DNA from: Hymenobacter sp. DG25B
GTDB taxonomy: Bacteria; Bacteroidota; Bacteroidia; Cytophagales; Hymenobacteraceae
Direction of reading: 5' to 3'
Length of the DNA: 64,000 nt
Assembly (NCBI RefSeq): GCF_000801315.1
Contig: NZ_CP010054.1
Coordinates: 1-64,000 of the forward strand
This document shows, one piece after another, positions 18,863 through 26,575 of this stretch; within the stretch, counting starts at the first letter, position 1; each line of letters opens with the position of its first letter. The notes under the pieces are model-generated. The model saw only the letters and a list, made by a program, of their open reading frames with translations, made no database searches and was not told the DNA's origin. A program made the translations under genes and the position numbers.

Positions 18863-19713
18863 GCGGAAGCAGTTTTAGGGTGGGTGTGGTCACATTCCAT
18901 GGCCAGCCGAGCCGACAGGCCAGGCTCCAGCCACTCGCCGCTGGCCACCTGCACGGCATTGGCACCGCAACGCAGGTAGTCGGTTACATGGGCGGCGGTA
19001 AACACGCCGCCGGTACCAAAAATGGGCAGGGTAATCCGTTCATCGTGCGCCAGCTCCCACACGCAGCGCAGGGCTACGGGCCGCAGGGCTTCGCCAGACA
19101 GGCCTCCGGCCACGGGGGAAGCAGTGGCATCTTCGGGCAGGTGCAGGGCTTTGAGCAGGTTGGTGGCCGCCAAAGCGGTGGCGCCGCCTTCCTGGGCACC
19201 CAGGGCCAGGCCCCGGATGTGCTCCGGCCACGGCGGCAGCTTCACAATAATGGCGGCCTCGGGCCCCAGCTCGTTGCGCACGGCCTGGGTGGCGTCGCGC
19301 ACAAACTTGGCGGTCAGTTCTTCGCCCTTTCCCGTATCGGGTTGGGTTATATAGACTTCCACGCCGGCTATCTGCCGACCTACTTCCCGGGCCAGGAAGC
19401 GCGCAATTTTGCGGAAGCCGGGAATACCGGGCGCGGTAATACTGATAAACACGGGCACGCCGTAGCTGAGCAGGTGGGCCAGATGCTCCTGCACCAGAAT
19501 TTCGGCGCTTTCCGTGCGCATGTTGGTGGCGTTGAGCAGGGTTTGCTCATTCACCTGCCAGATGCCTTCCTCATAGAGTCCGGGCTTGGGCTCCATGGTC
19601 ACGGTACGGGTAAAAATAGCTCCCAGTCGCTCGTAAGCGGGCCCCGTGGGCAGCTGCCACGGCGCGGCGGCCAGGCAGACGGGGCTTTGTAAAGTAAGAG
19701 TGCCGAGTTGCAT
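18850..19713 (-). CDS. Dihydroorotate dehydrogenase-like flavoprotein
   Basis: This 287-residue TIM-barrel protein resembles class 1 PyrD: VFISITAPG, IIVKLPPWPEHIRGLALGAQEGGATALAATN, GGLSGEALRPVALR and LPIFGTGGVFTAAHVTDYLRCGANAVQVAS, the FMN phosphate-binding end. The classic Asn-rich N-terminal motif is replaced by LLNATNMRTE, so substrate use might differ. It overlaps pyrF and is the first gene of the pyr/pur cluster. It could be the cell's pyrD or a paralogue; I leave the symbol blank. Confidence 0.8.
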   Translation of the reverse strand: MQLGTLTLQSPVCLAAAPWQLPTGPAYERLGAIFTRTVTMEPKPGLYEEGIWQVNEQTLLNATNMRTESAEILVQEHLAHLLSYGVPVFISITAPGIPGFRKIARFLAREVGRQIAGVEVYITQPDTGKGEELTAKFVRDATQAVRNELGPEAAIIVKLPPWPEHIRGLALGAQEGGATALAATNLLKALHLPEDATASPVAGGLSGEALRPVALRCVWELAHDERITLPIFGTGGVFTAAHVTDYLRCGANAVQVASGEWLEPGLSARLAMECDHTHPKTASAWKS

Positions 19714-19905
19714 GATGATTCAAGTTAAGAAATTCTGCGGGCGCATTTCCTGACCTCAAGGGGTGGCTCCTTCCTGGCAGCGCTTTCACCAATTTCCCCT
19801 AAGTTCAAGGCTGTCATTTCAGAACCACCCGCCCTTTGGCTGGCGCCGCAGGGAATACAGGCGAGGCGGATTTCACTGGGTTTTGAGTGGGTACAAACTG
19901 CTCTA

Positions 19906-19934
19906 AAAGCAAAGCGCCCGGCAGAACCGGGCGC
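19906..19934 (-). terminator. Intrinsic terminator after the 19-codon ORF
   Basis: A perfect 8-bp stem (GCGCCCGG with CCGGGCGC, 19914-19934, 5-nt loop) is followed on the minus strand by a T-rich tail (TTTGCTTTTAG). It lies 16 nt after the small ORF and about 195 bp upstream of the dihydroorotate dehydrogenase-like gene. Confidence 0.7.
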
Positions 19935-19950
19935 CTGCGGAGAAGGAAAG

Positions 19951-20010
19951 TTAGATGACGGCAGGAACGGCAGCTACCATCTCCTGGGCGAGGGTGTTGT
20001 TGTCGTTCAT
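19951..20010 (-). CDS. Candidate 19-residue peptide
   Basis: ATG at 20010, stop at 19951; the peptide begins MNDNNTLAQEM and ends VAAVPAVI. It is followed by a clear intrinsic terminator. It lies about 80 bp downstream of the sRNA terminator at 20092-20120. No Shine-Dalgarno sequence is evident, as is usual in this phylum. A short hydrophobic C-terminus after a polar start would fit a leader peptide or a small secreted peptide, but nothing proves translation. Of several tiny frames in this gap, this one is singled out only by its position before the terminator. Confidence 0.3.
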   Translation of the reverse strand: MNDNNTLAQEMVAAVPAVI

Positions 20011-20089
20011 GGGTTGGATCAGGTAAAGGCTGAAGGTTTAGAAGATGGCAAGGCATGCGGCTCCCGCTGCGCCAACCGACCCGATTGAA

Positions 20090-20242
20090 CACAAAAAAAC
20101 CGCTTCGAAGACCGGAGCGGCAAAGACAGGAAATCCAGAAAAAACAAAAGAGTCAGAAGAGGAAAAGACCTCTCGGCCTTTTCGCAGGACCTCGTTATGT
20201 CGAGTCCCGCGCTTCATTAGATGGTGGGGTGTATCTGAAGCA
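20090..20242 (-). ncRNA. Probable structured small RNA, about 150 nt
   Basis: No protein gene fits here, but the signals of a complete minus-strand transcript do. An exact Bacteroidota promoter lies upstream (20248-20277). Three successive hairpins follow: a 5' stem pairing GCTTC/GAAGC plus AGAT/ATCT (about 20211-20240), a 10-bp stem with one bulge (20184-20210), and a 9-bp stem closed by a GAGA tetraloop (20162-20183). A long pyrimidine-rich stretch and an intrinsic terminator (20092-20120) end it. I do not recognise it as 6S, SRP, RNase P or tmRNA. Confidence 0.65.
20092..20120 (-). terminator. Intrinsic terminator of the small RNA
   Basis: On the minus strand an 8-bp stem with one mismatch (20100-20120, loop GTCTT) is followed by seven T (20093-20099). 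Confidence 0.75.
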
Positions 20243-20247
20243 CGGAG

Positions 20248-20277
20248 CAAATCTACAACTACTTTTTGATGACGCAA
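20248..20277 (-). promoter_or_regulatory. Bacteroidota-type promoter of the small RNA
   Basis: Reading the minus strand, TTG at 20277-20275, a 19-nt spacer, then TAGATTTG at 20255-20248. This is an exact match to the TTG / TAnnTTTG consensus, with the same spacer length as the tRNA-Val promoter in this window. Confidence 0.7.
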
Positions 20278-20737
20278 TAAGTGAGCAGCATAATTTTTTT
20301 TGATACATGAATCTCTCACCCTTCTACGGCACTATTTAAACCACCTCCCCCTACCCGCCCTTATAGCACTATGAATATCAAGGTACTACCGGGTTTAAAA
20401 CCAAAAAAAATACCAGCATCCCCCTTCGACTTATTCTGATACACTTCCCCAAAAACAATCATACTTCTCGCTAAAAAAGCGCATGAAAGCGGGCATTGTG
20501 TTCTAGTCTTTAGCGGATAAAAAAGCGTGTCCAAGCTCATCAAAAACATAAAACTATTTCACACCAGCGCCGCTTTGTACCTAAGCTATTTATAATCAAC
20601 GAAGATACCCATATTCACAAAACACAATTTTGTTCATTTTTAACAATGAGATAACAGACTTTGTAATGTGCAATATCAATAGATATAGTACCTTTATTTC
20701 TCAGTTTGCTTTTCACACTCTTCGCTTCCTTCTGTTT

Positions 20738-21316
20738 ATGAAAACAACCTTACTTTCTTTGGTTTGCTGCGGGATGCTTTTTTTCTCGGCTCCTCTTCTG
20801 GCCCAAACAACTGACTCGGCTCCCATAGAATACAGTGAGCAGGTACCCGCTCCCGAGCCAGGGAAGAATGCCTTGTTTTTGCGGGGAGCCAACTGGGTGG
20901 AAAACCGCTTTGCCTTTGGTCCTACCACCGGCTTCCGGAAAGATGCCGCCACCGGCGAGGTGCGGGTTACGGGCACCAGCAAGGTAACGCCCGTTACGGC
21001 CTCGGGAAAAGACCAGGACTACACGGTGCGCTTTGAGTTTGTATTCCGGTGCACGGAGCAGGGCTACAACTATAGTGTGGGCTCTTTCCGCTGCGTAACC
21101 GACCCCGAGAACCCTACGGCTACCGTACCGCTGGATGAATATATCAGCCAGCTGGCGCAGGAGCGCAGCAACAGCCGCACCCACAACGACCGGCGCGTAA
21201 GGGCTCAGGCTACGGCCCTGGCCAGCGAAATTGCCATGAGCTTCCGCTCCTATATGAACAGCATGCCCGTAACAGACGACAGCACGGTGGGCCTGCCCGC
21301 CGCGGATGGGCGGTAG
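20738..21316 (+). CDS. DUF4468-type secreted protein
   Basis: The ATG at 20738 opens a signal peptide (MKTTLLSLVCCGMLFFSAPLLAQ). The body starts IEYSEQVPAPEPGKNALFLRGANWVENRF and continues with TGEVRVTGTSKVTP and YTVRFEFVFRCTEQGYNYSVG, the pattern of the DUF4468 / TBP-like fold found in Bacteroidota envelope proteins. It has 192 residues. An upstream in-frame ATG at 20630 would put the signal peptide in the middle, so it is rejected. A clear terminator follows. The function of the family is not known. Confidence 0.75.
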   Translation: MKTTLLSLVCCGMLFFSAPLLAQTTDSAPIEYSEQVPAPEPGKNALFLRGANWVENRFAFGPTTGFRKDAATGEVRVTGTSKVTPVTASGKDQDYTVRFEFVFRCTEQGYNYSVGSFRCVTDPENPTATVPLDEYISQLAQERSNSRTHNDRRVRAQATALASEIAMSFRSYMNSMPVTDDSTVGLPAADGR

Positions 21317-21690
21317 TTAAACACGTTGCAGAACACAAAAAGCCTTCCGGTATTGGGAGGCTTTTTATGTTTAAAGCTCATCCCTGGCACCTACTATGCC
21401 GCCTATTTTAAGCCTATTGCGCTACAGGCGCCCAAGAATGGAAAATGCGGTTTTCCCGTTAGTGAAATCCGTTGGTCTTTATCTGCTGAGAAGTATCTGA
21501 TTACTCTGCCCTGGCAGCCATATACGAAACAAGCCGCGTTGCAGCGCGGCTTGCCATCCATCCCAGTATACTTTAAAAATACTCACCACACTGGCTTACG
21601 GCGAAGACGGCAGATGGTTTGAGCACCAACAGTTTAAGAACAATATTTTACATACCGCAGCTACTCTCTCCTTACCTGCCGGCGGCAGGG
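21317..21690. other. Intergenic region with a terminator and one further hairpin
   Basis: Between two convergent genes. Apart from the terminator at 21337-21366, a perfect 9-bp stem with a 6-nt loop lies at 21530-21553; without a good T-run it is only a weak terminator candidate for the minus-strand endonuclease. The frames in this stretch look accidental. Confidence 0.5.
21337..21366 (+). terminator. Intrinsic terminator after the DUF4468 gene
   Basis: AAAAAGCCT and AGGCTTTTT arms close a short loop 20 bp after the stop codon. The A-run and T-run make it usable from both sides. Confidence 0.8.
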
Positions 21691-22545
21691 TTACTGCACG
21701 GGGCCGTTGTCCACTTTTGCTTCAATAGTGCTTTGCGCGGGGCCGGATACGGCCGAGAGCAGGTCGTAGCCGGTGGCCTGTTCAATGGCATCCACACTGG
21801 TGCGGTAGGTGCTCCAGTTGGGGCTCACGCTATTATTGTTGGGTGCGTCTACGGCAATGATGCGCGTGCTGCTGGTTACCCGGGCTACATCATTGGGGCC
21901 GTTGGGCAGCACCACAATAACTTTCCAGATGCGCTTGGGCACGGTCACGTGCCCGTTGTTGAGGGTGGTATAATACCCGGCCGAGCCGGTGCCGCCTTTC
22001 CCATACTGGCCCATGATGATGTAGAGCTCATTGCCCTGCCCTACCAGGGTGCGGCAGTAGTTCTCCAGGCTGGCCCAGGTTTGCTGGTTGTGGCGCGGGG
22101 CCTGCGGAATCATGTTGCTCATCAGGAAGGTGGCCGAGTTGTCGGCTACGGAAGCGGTACGGTCGGCCGAGGGGCAGTTGTGGCCCCGGTCGAAGCCCGA
22201 GCCGGAGTAGCTGTTGGCCTGCACCTGGTACCAGCCGGCGGGCAGCGTGTTGTCGGCCCGGAAGTCGTCCTGGCGGGCGGCCGCGCCCAGCCAGGCGCTG
22301 CTTAAGTGCCAGCTCACCCAGTTGGGCGTGCCCCGGTCCCGGTGGTAGCTCAGGGTGTATTGCGGCTTCACCAGCAGGTAGTTGTTATACTGGGCGGCGT
22401 CCGTCACCGCCCCGCTCGGGTTGCCCAAGGCCAGGTTATCCTCCCGCGTGGCAGGGAGACCCGGGGCTGGATCAGAAGAAGAGCAGGCAGCGGCGCCGGC
22501 CAGCAAACTGGCCAGAATGAGGATGCGGAGAAGCGGGCAAGGCAT
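21691..22545 (-). CDS. DNA/RNA non-specific endonuclease, lipoprotein
   Basis: A beta-beta-alpha metal nuclease of the NucA type. The central signature is SGFDRGHNCPSADRT (DRGH active site), followed by FLMSNMIPQAPRHNQQTWASLE, with the metal-binding Asn region. The ATG at 22545 starts a lipoprotein signal (LASLLAGAAAC, Cys as lipid anchor), so the enzyme is anchored to a membrane facing the periplasm or exterior. Another ATG at 22593 lies upstream inside the terminator hairpin of the preceding gene and is less likely. It probably serves nucleic-acid scavenging. Confidence 0.9.
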   Translation of the reverse strand: MPCPLLRILILASLLAGAAACSSSDPAPGLPATREDNLALGNPSGAVTDAAQYNNYLLVKPQYTLSYHRDRGTPNWVSWHLSSAWLGAAARQDDFRADNTLPAGWYQVQANSYSGSGFDRGHNCPSADRTASVADNSATFLMSNMIPQAPRHNQQTWASLENYCRTLVGQGNELYIIMGQYGKGGTGSAGYYTTLNNGHVTVPKRIWKVIVVLPNGPNDVARVTSSTRIIAVDAPNNNSVSPNWSTYRTSVDAIEQATGYDLLSAVSGPAQSTIEAKVDNGPVQ

Positions 22546-22620
22546 AAAAGCGAGAAGGAAGCGCGGAAAAGAATCAGCACAAAGATGCCGCATTCTTTTC
22601 CGCGCTTCTTTCTCGCTTTT
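22546..22620 (-). terminator. Long hairpin terminator after the T9SS cargo gene
   Basis: Arms 22546-22574 and 22592-22620 pair over 29 bp with one mismatch. The minus strand ends in a T-rich tail (CGCTTTTATG). It sits 22 bp after the stop of the 745-residue gene and directly before the endonuclease start codon. Confidence 0.75.
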
Positions 22621-22641
22621 CCAGATTTAGGCTGGCACAGA

Positions 22642-24855
22642 CTATGGCTCCCGGATAATCAGCTTCTGGCTGGCCAGCCGCTGCCCGGAATTCGCCAACA
22701 AAACCACATGATATAGGCCGGCCGGTAGCCCCTGTAGCTGCAGCCGCTGCCGGGCATTGTTCACCAAACGACGGACCAGCTTTCCTTGGGTATTATAGAT
22801 ATGAAGCACGGCGTTTTCTAAGGCCGGACTGGCTACTTGCAGCTGTACTTCCTCTGAGGCAGCGGCTGGATTGGGCGAAACCGTTAAAGTTATGCCCCGG
22901 CCCACCTGATGTTTTACAACAACCACCGGCGACAGATTTTCACCGCCATCCTCATTTACCACGCGCAGCCGGTAGTACAGGATGGGCGCCGTCAGGGGCG
23001 CAACGTTTGCATCAAGAAAGGAATAGCTGTGCGCCTGGGTGGTATTTCCAGCGGCTGCTACTTCTCCCAGCCGCTGAAAGGAGGTGGCTGCGGTGCCGGC
23101 TGCCACGGCCCGCTCTACCACAAAATGCTGACTCTGCTTTTCTGAGGCCGTGCTCCAGCGCACTAATACGCCGGCTGTTGTTTCCACGGCTGTCAGCTGC
23201 ACCAGCTCTACGGGCAGCAGAATAGGTGGAACCACCTGGGAAGGGAATGAGAAAGGCCGGTCTTCGGCAAAGCCATAAAACACGTGCACGTCGTTCAGCA
23301 GACTTACGCCGTTCGGAATTTCTAATTCAATCCACTCAAAGTCGCGGGTGGTGGGGAAAGATATTTCCTGCCGGTTGCCAGATAATATTTGGGATTGAAT
23401 TAGGGCACTGCCCGTTACGCTTTCCACATAAGTATCCCCACTAGCGCCGGAATACGTGCTGATGCGGATATTTTGCAGCACACTGCTGCTAAGCAGATTA
23501 CCGCCATTGTTCAGCACAATGCCAGCCGTGTTGCCCGCCAGTCCGGTGCCATTCAGCTTGATTTTGAGCTTTTGCGTGCCCAAAGCCCCTACGGTACTGA
23601 TGATCCGGGCATAGTCAGAATCGGCAATAAGAGCATCAGCGGCCCGCTCCGGGTTCTGTATTGTGCATCCTGCGCAAATCAAGGAATTACTTTCCGTTTG
23701 ATAGTTGGTGCCGGCCTGCGCCGTGGGGTTATCCGAGAGCACGGGCGTCAGGTCGCGGAAGGCTTTGGGCTCGATGCCGAAACCATAATACAGGCGAAGA
23801 TTATCCAGAACACTTAGTGCGGCAGTGCGCTGAATTTCCACCCGGTCAAAAGGCTTAGACCCGGCAAAGCTGACCTGGTAACGCCCCGAGTTATCCGGCA
23901 GAGCCGTGAGGCGGAGCAGGTCGGTACCACTAGCCGACTCCTGGGGCTGGTTGCCGAGGTAGGTGGTTAATTTCAGGTTATTGAGCACGCTCACATCCAA
24001 TAGGCCCCCATTGCCAATAACAAAACCCGCCTGATAGCCCGCCGGGGAAGTACCCTCCAGGTGCACCTGCAGGGTGGCCGGGCAGTTTACATCCAGCAAA
24101 GTCCGGAAAGAAGCATAGTTATCCAGACTGGCATCCACGGCCCGTTCCGGGTGGTCTGTTGCCGTATTGGCACATACCGTTACGCCATTGCTTTCAATAG
24201 AGGTAGCGTAGTCGGTGGCAGCAGGCGTGGGAAAGCGCGACAAATAGCCGGCTACCTGCTGCGCCTGGGTGCTTATGATGCCATACGCGTAGAACACCCG
24301 CAGGTCATAAATCAGGTTAGGGTCGAGGCTGACATTGGCCAGGCCGTAGTACTCAATGCGCACCTGGTCGAAGGGGGCCGTAGCCAGGAACTCCATCGGT
24401 ATGCGCTGGGTGCTACTTAAGGCCGCCTGCAGCGCCTGCCGCTCTACCACCACCCGCTGTACGGGCGCCGCTACCCCCGTACGATAAGTGGAAAGGCGCA
24501 CTTCCCCCACTCCGCTCAAATCAACTAATCCTCCGCTGCTGCTGCTAAGCACTACCCCAGCCCGACTATAAGCCGGCACTGTGCTACTAAGCGGCATTTT
24601 TAAAGAGGCATAGCCATTCAGCAAGGCCAGATTCAGGGTAGCGTAGTTGTCCAGATTCGCATCAGTGGCTTTTTCGGGGTTTGTCACTTTGCCGCTGCAC
24701 GCGGTCAGGACACATTTCACATCGGTTTGAGGCTGAGCTCCGGAATTGGAATAAGTAGCGGCCGATTGCGCCTGGGCTGGTGTCGCCCATAACAGGGGCA
24801 ACAGCAAAAGCCCGGGCTGAATGAGCAAGGCGAGTATTTTGTTGAAATTTTTCAT
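22642..24855 (-). CDS. Secreted T9SS cargo protein with three internal repeats
   Basis: The ATG at 24855 (MKNFNKILALL...PAQAQ) gives a signal peptide; an ATG eight codons upstream (24879) is possible. The first 530 residues are three copies of a module of about 180 residues, each with a Cys pair, a phrase of the type PE(K/R)A.DA....YA, a stretch like GGLLDVSVLNNLKLTTY, and an end like FYGFG. A fibronectin-like region follows (VRWSTASEKQSQHFVVERA, YYRLRVVNEDG). The last 80 residues are a T9SS type A sorting domain (LTVSPNPA, YNTQGKLVRRL, LPAGLYHVVLL). It is divergent from a two-component pair. Function unknown; surface adhesion or binding is a guess. Confidence 0.85.
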   Translation of the reverse strand: MKNFNKILALLIQPGLLLLPLLWATPAQAQSAATYSNSGAQPQTDVKCVLTACSGKVTNPEKATDANLDNYATLNLALLNGYASLKMPLSSTVPAYSRAGVVLSSSSGGLVDLSGVGEVRLSTYRTGVAAPVQRVVVERQALQAALSSTQRIPMEFLATAPFDQVRIEYYGLANVSLDPNLIYDLRVFYAYGIISTQAQQVAGYLSRFPTPAATDYATSIESNGVTVCANTATDHPERAVDASLDNYASFRTLLDVNCPATLQVHLEGTSPAGYQAGFVIGNGGLLDVSVLNNLKLTTYLGNQPQESASGTDLLRLTALPDNSGRYQVSFAGSKPFDRVEIQRTAALSVLDNLRLYYGFGIEPKAFRDLTPVLSDNPTAQAGTNYQTESNSLICAGCTIQNPERAADALIADSDYARIISTVGALGTQKLKIKLNGTGLAGNTAGIVLNNGGNLLSSSVLQNIRISTYSGASGDTYVESVTGSALIQSQILSGNRQEISFPTTRDFEWIELEIPNGVSLLNDVHVFYGFAEDRPFSFPSQVVPPILLPVELVQLTAVETTAGVLVRWSTASEKQSQHFVVERAVAAGTAATSFQRLGEVAAAGNTTQAHSYSFLDANVAPLTAPILYYRLRVVNEDGGENLSPVVVVKHQVGRGITLTVSPNPAAASEEVQLQVASPALENAVLHIYNTQGKLVRRLVNNARQRLQLQGLPAGLYHVVLLANSGQRLASQKLIIREP

Positions 24856-25186
24856 AAGACGGCGGTTTAGCTGGGGCATTTCTACAAGCCCGCCAGCAAA
24901 TCCGTCGCCGAAGCTTCAATACAAACACAAGTAATTGATAATCATATGTATATGTAAATTAGCCCAATTATATTCTATCCCACAATGGGACTTTTGATCC
25001 TATTTTGAGAAAACTGGCTTATTCTCAGGCTTTACCCGTACGCAACGGGTAGCACAGGCAGAGCAGGCCAACCAAGGCGCTGAACAAAAAGCTATACTTT
25101 CTATAAAATGGATTCTACTACATTGAGGGCGCTGTGCCCGCCCGTGGTAGCACCCTTACTTAACTGATTAGGCTATTCCTTGCTAT
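24856..25186. other. Divergent intergenic region
   Basis: 331 bp between the T9SS cargo gene (minus) and the response regulator (plus). The half nearest the cargo gene is AT-rich (about 24925-25010) and includes a 13-nt palindrome TCCCA-CAA-TGGGA near 24978-24990. No exact Bacteroidota promoter and no convincing sigma-54 -24/-12 pair was found by eye. Confidence 0.4.
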
Positions 25187-26542
25187 ATGCCCTTACTTCC
25201 AACCCTACATATCTTTATTGTTGAAGACAACGAGTGGTATGGAGAGCTGCTGGAATATAAGCTGGCCCAGAATCCCGATAACCGTATTCAGCGCTTTACA
25301 ACGGCGCAGGCCTGCCTCACCCACCTCAGTGAGCAGCCCGACCTCATCACCCTGGACTATTCGCTGCCCGATGCAACCGGCGACAAAGTGCTGCTGCAGA
25401 TTAAAGAGCAGCTGCCAGACGTAACCGTTATTGTGATTTCCAGTCAGGAGGACGTCCGCACGGCAATCCGGCTGCTACATCAGGGGGCTTATGACTATCT
25501 GGTGAAAGACACGGATACCCCTGACCGGCTGTGGCACACCGTGAATAATGTACGCCAGCAGCTGGCGCTGCGCCGCGAGAACACCGAACTGCGGAAGCAG
25601 GTGGCGCAGAAATACGTACCCCGGCAGGCCATCATGGGCAGCAGCCCCCCCATGCAACAGCTTTTTAAGCTGATTGATAAAGCGGCCCGAACTCCAATAA
25701 CGGTTTCCGTAAGCGGCGAAACCGGCACCGGCAAGGAATTGGTAGCCAAGGCCATTCATTACCAGTCGGACCGGCGGGCAGGACCTTTTGTGGCGGTAAA
25801 CGTAGCCGCTATTCCGCGGGAGCTGCTGGAAAGTGAGCTGTTTGGACACGAGAAAGGGGCGTTTACCGGGGCCGCCAGCCGCCGCATCGGCCGGTTTGAG
25901 GAAGCACACCAGGGCACCCTGTTTCTGGATGAAGTAGCCGAGCTGGATTTAGATCTGCAGGCAAAGCTGCTGCGGGTTTTACAGGAGCGGGAAGTAACCC
26001 GGGTAGGCGGAAATGCCGCCATTGCCTTTGATGCCCGGCTCATTGTAGCCACGCACCACGATTTGCACCAACTGGTTAAACAGGCCCGCTTTCGGGAAGA
26101 TCTGTTCTATCGGCTACTGGGCTTGCCTATTGTGCTGCCGCCGCTCCGGGAGCGGGGGCCAGACGTTTTGCTGCTGGCTAATGCGTTCCTGGCCTCCTTT
26201 TGCGCCCTCAATGGCATGCCGCTGCTTCGATTGTCATCGGGCGCCCAGCATAAGCTGATCCAGTATGCCTTTCCGGGAAATGTGCGGGAGCTGAAAGCCG
26301 TTATTGAATTGGCAGCCGTACTGGCCGATGGGGAAACCATTGAGGCCGATGATCTTTCGCTGCGGCAGCAGGAAACTACCCCTTTGGCTGCGAACACCCC
26401 ATTACGGGCCCAGGTAGCGGCCATTGTGCAGCGCTATCTGGATGCCAACAACTCAAATATTTTAGAAACTGCGGCCCAACTGCAAATCGGGAAGTCTACT
26501 ATTTATCGTATGGTTCAGAATAAAGAAGTCCGGCTGCATTAA
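25187..26542 (+). CDS. Sigma-54-dependent response regulator (NtrC family)
   Basis: Order of domains in 451 residues: receiver (IVEDNEWYGELL, phosphoacceptor Asp in LITLDYSLPDATG), AAA+ ATPase (Walker A GETGTGKE, the sigma-54 contact loop GAFTGA, Walker B FLDEVAELD), and a Fis-type HTH at the C-terminus (ILETAAQLQIGKSTIYRMV). It activates promoters of RpoN RNA polymerase when phosphorylated. The next gene, 33 bp away, is its hybrid sensor kinase. The divergent T9SS cargo gene is a possible target, but I did not find a sigma-54 promoter there. Confidence 0.93.
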   Translation: MPLLPTLHIFIVEDNEWYGELLEYKLAQNPDNRIQRFTTAQACLTHLSEQPDLITLDYSLPDATGDKVLLQIKEQLPDVTVIVISSQEDVRTAIRLLHQGAYDYLVKDTDTPDRLWHTVNNVRQQLALRRENTELRKQVAQKYVPRQAIMGSSPPMQQLFKLIDKAARTPITVSVSGETGTGKELVAKAIHYQSDRRAGPFVAVNVAAIPRELLESELFGHEKGAFTGAASRRIGRFEEAHQGTLFLDEVAELDLDLQAKLLRVLQEREVTRVGGNAAIAFDARLIVATHHDLHQLVKQARFREDLFYRLLGLPIVLPPLRERGPDVLLLANAFLASFCALNGMPLLRLSSGAQHKLIQYAFPGNVRELKAVIELAAVLADGETIEADDLSLRQQETTPLAANTPLRAQVAAIVQRYLDANNSNILETAAQLQIGKSTIYRMVQNKEVRLH

Positions 26543-26575
26543 GCGGCCCACGCTCATCTTATTCTTACCAGACGT

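Noticed and set aside
20038..20319. 93-codon minus-strand frame in the 20-kb gap
   Set aside because: It crosses the sRNA promoter, hairpins and terminator, and its composition is not protein-like.
24856..25186. Sigma-54 promoter for the T9SS cargo gene
   Set aside because: GG and GC pairs with the correct 10-bp spacing were not found.
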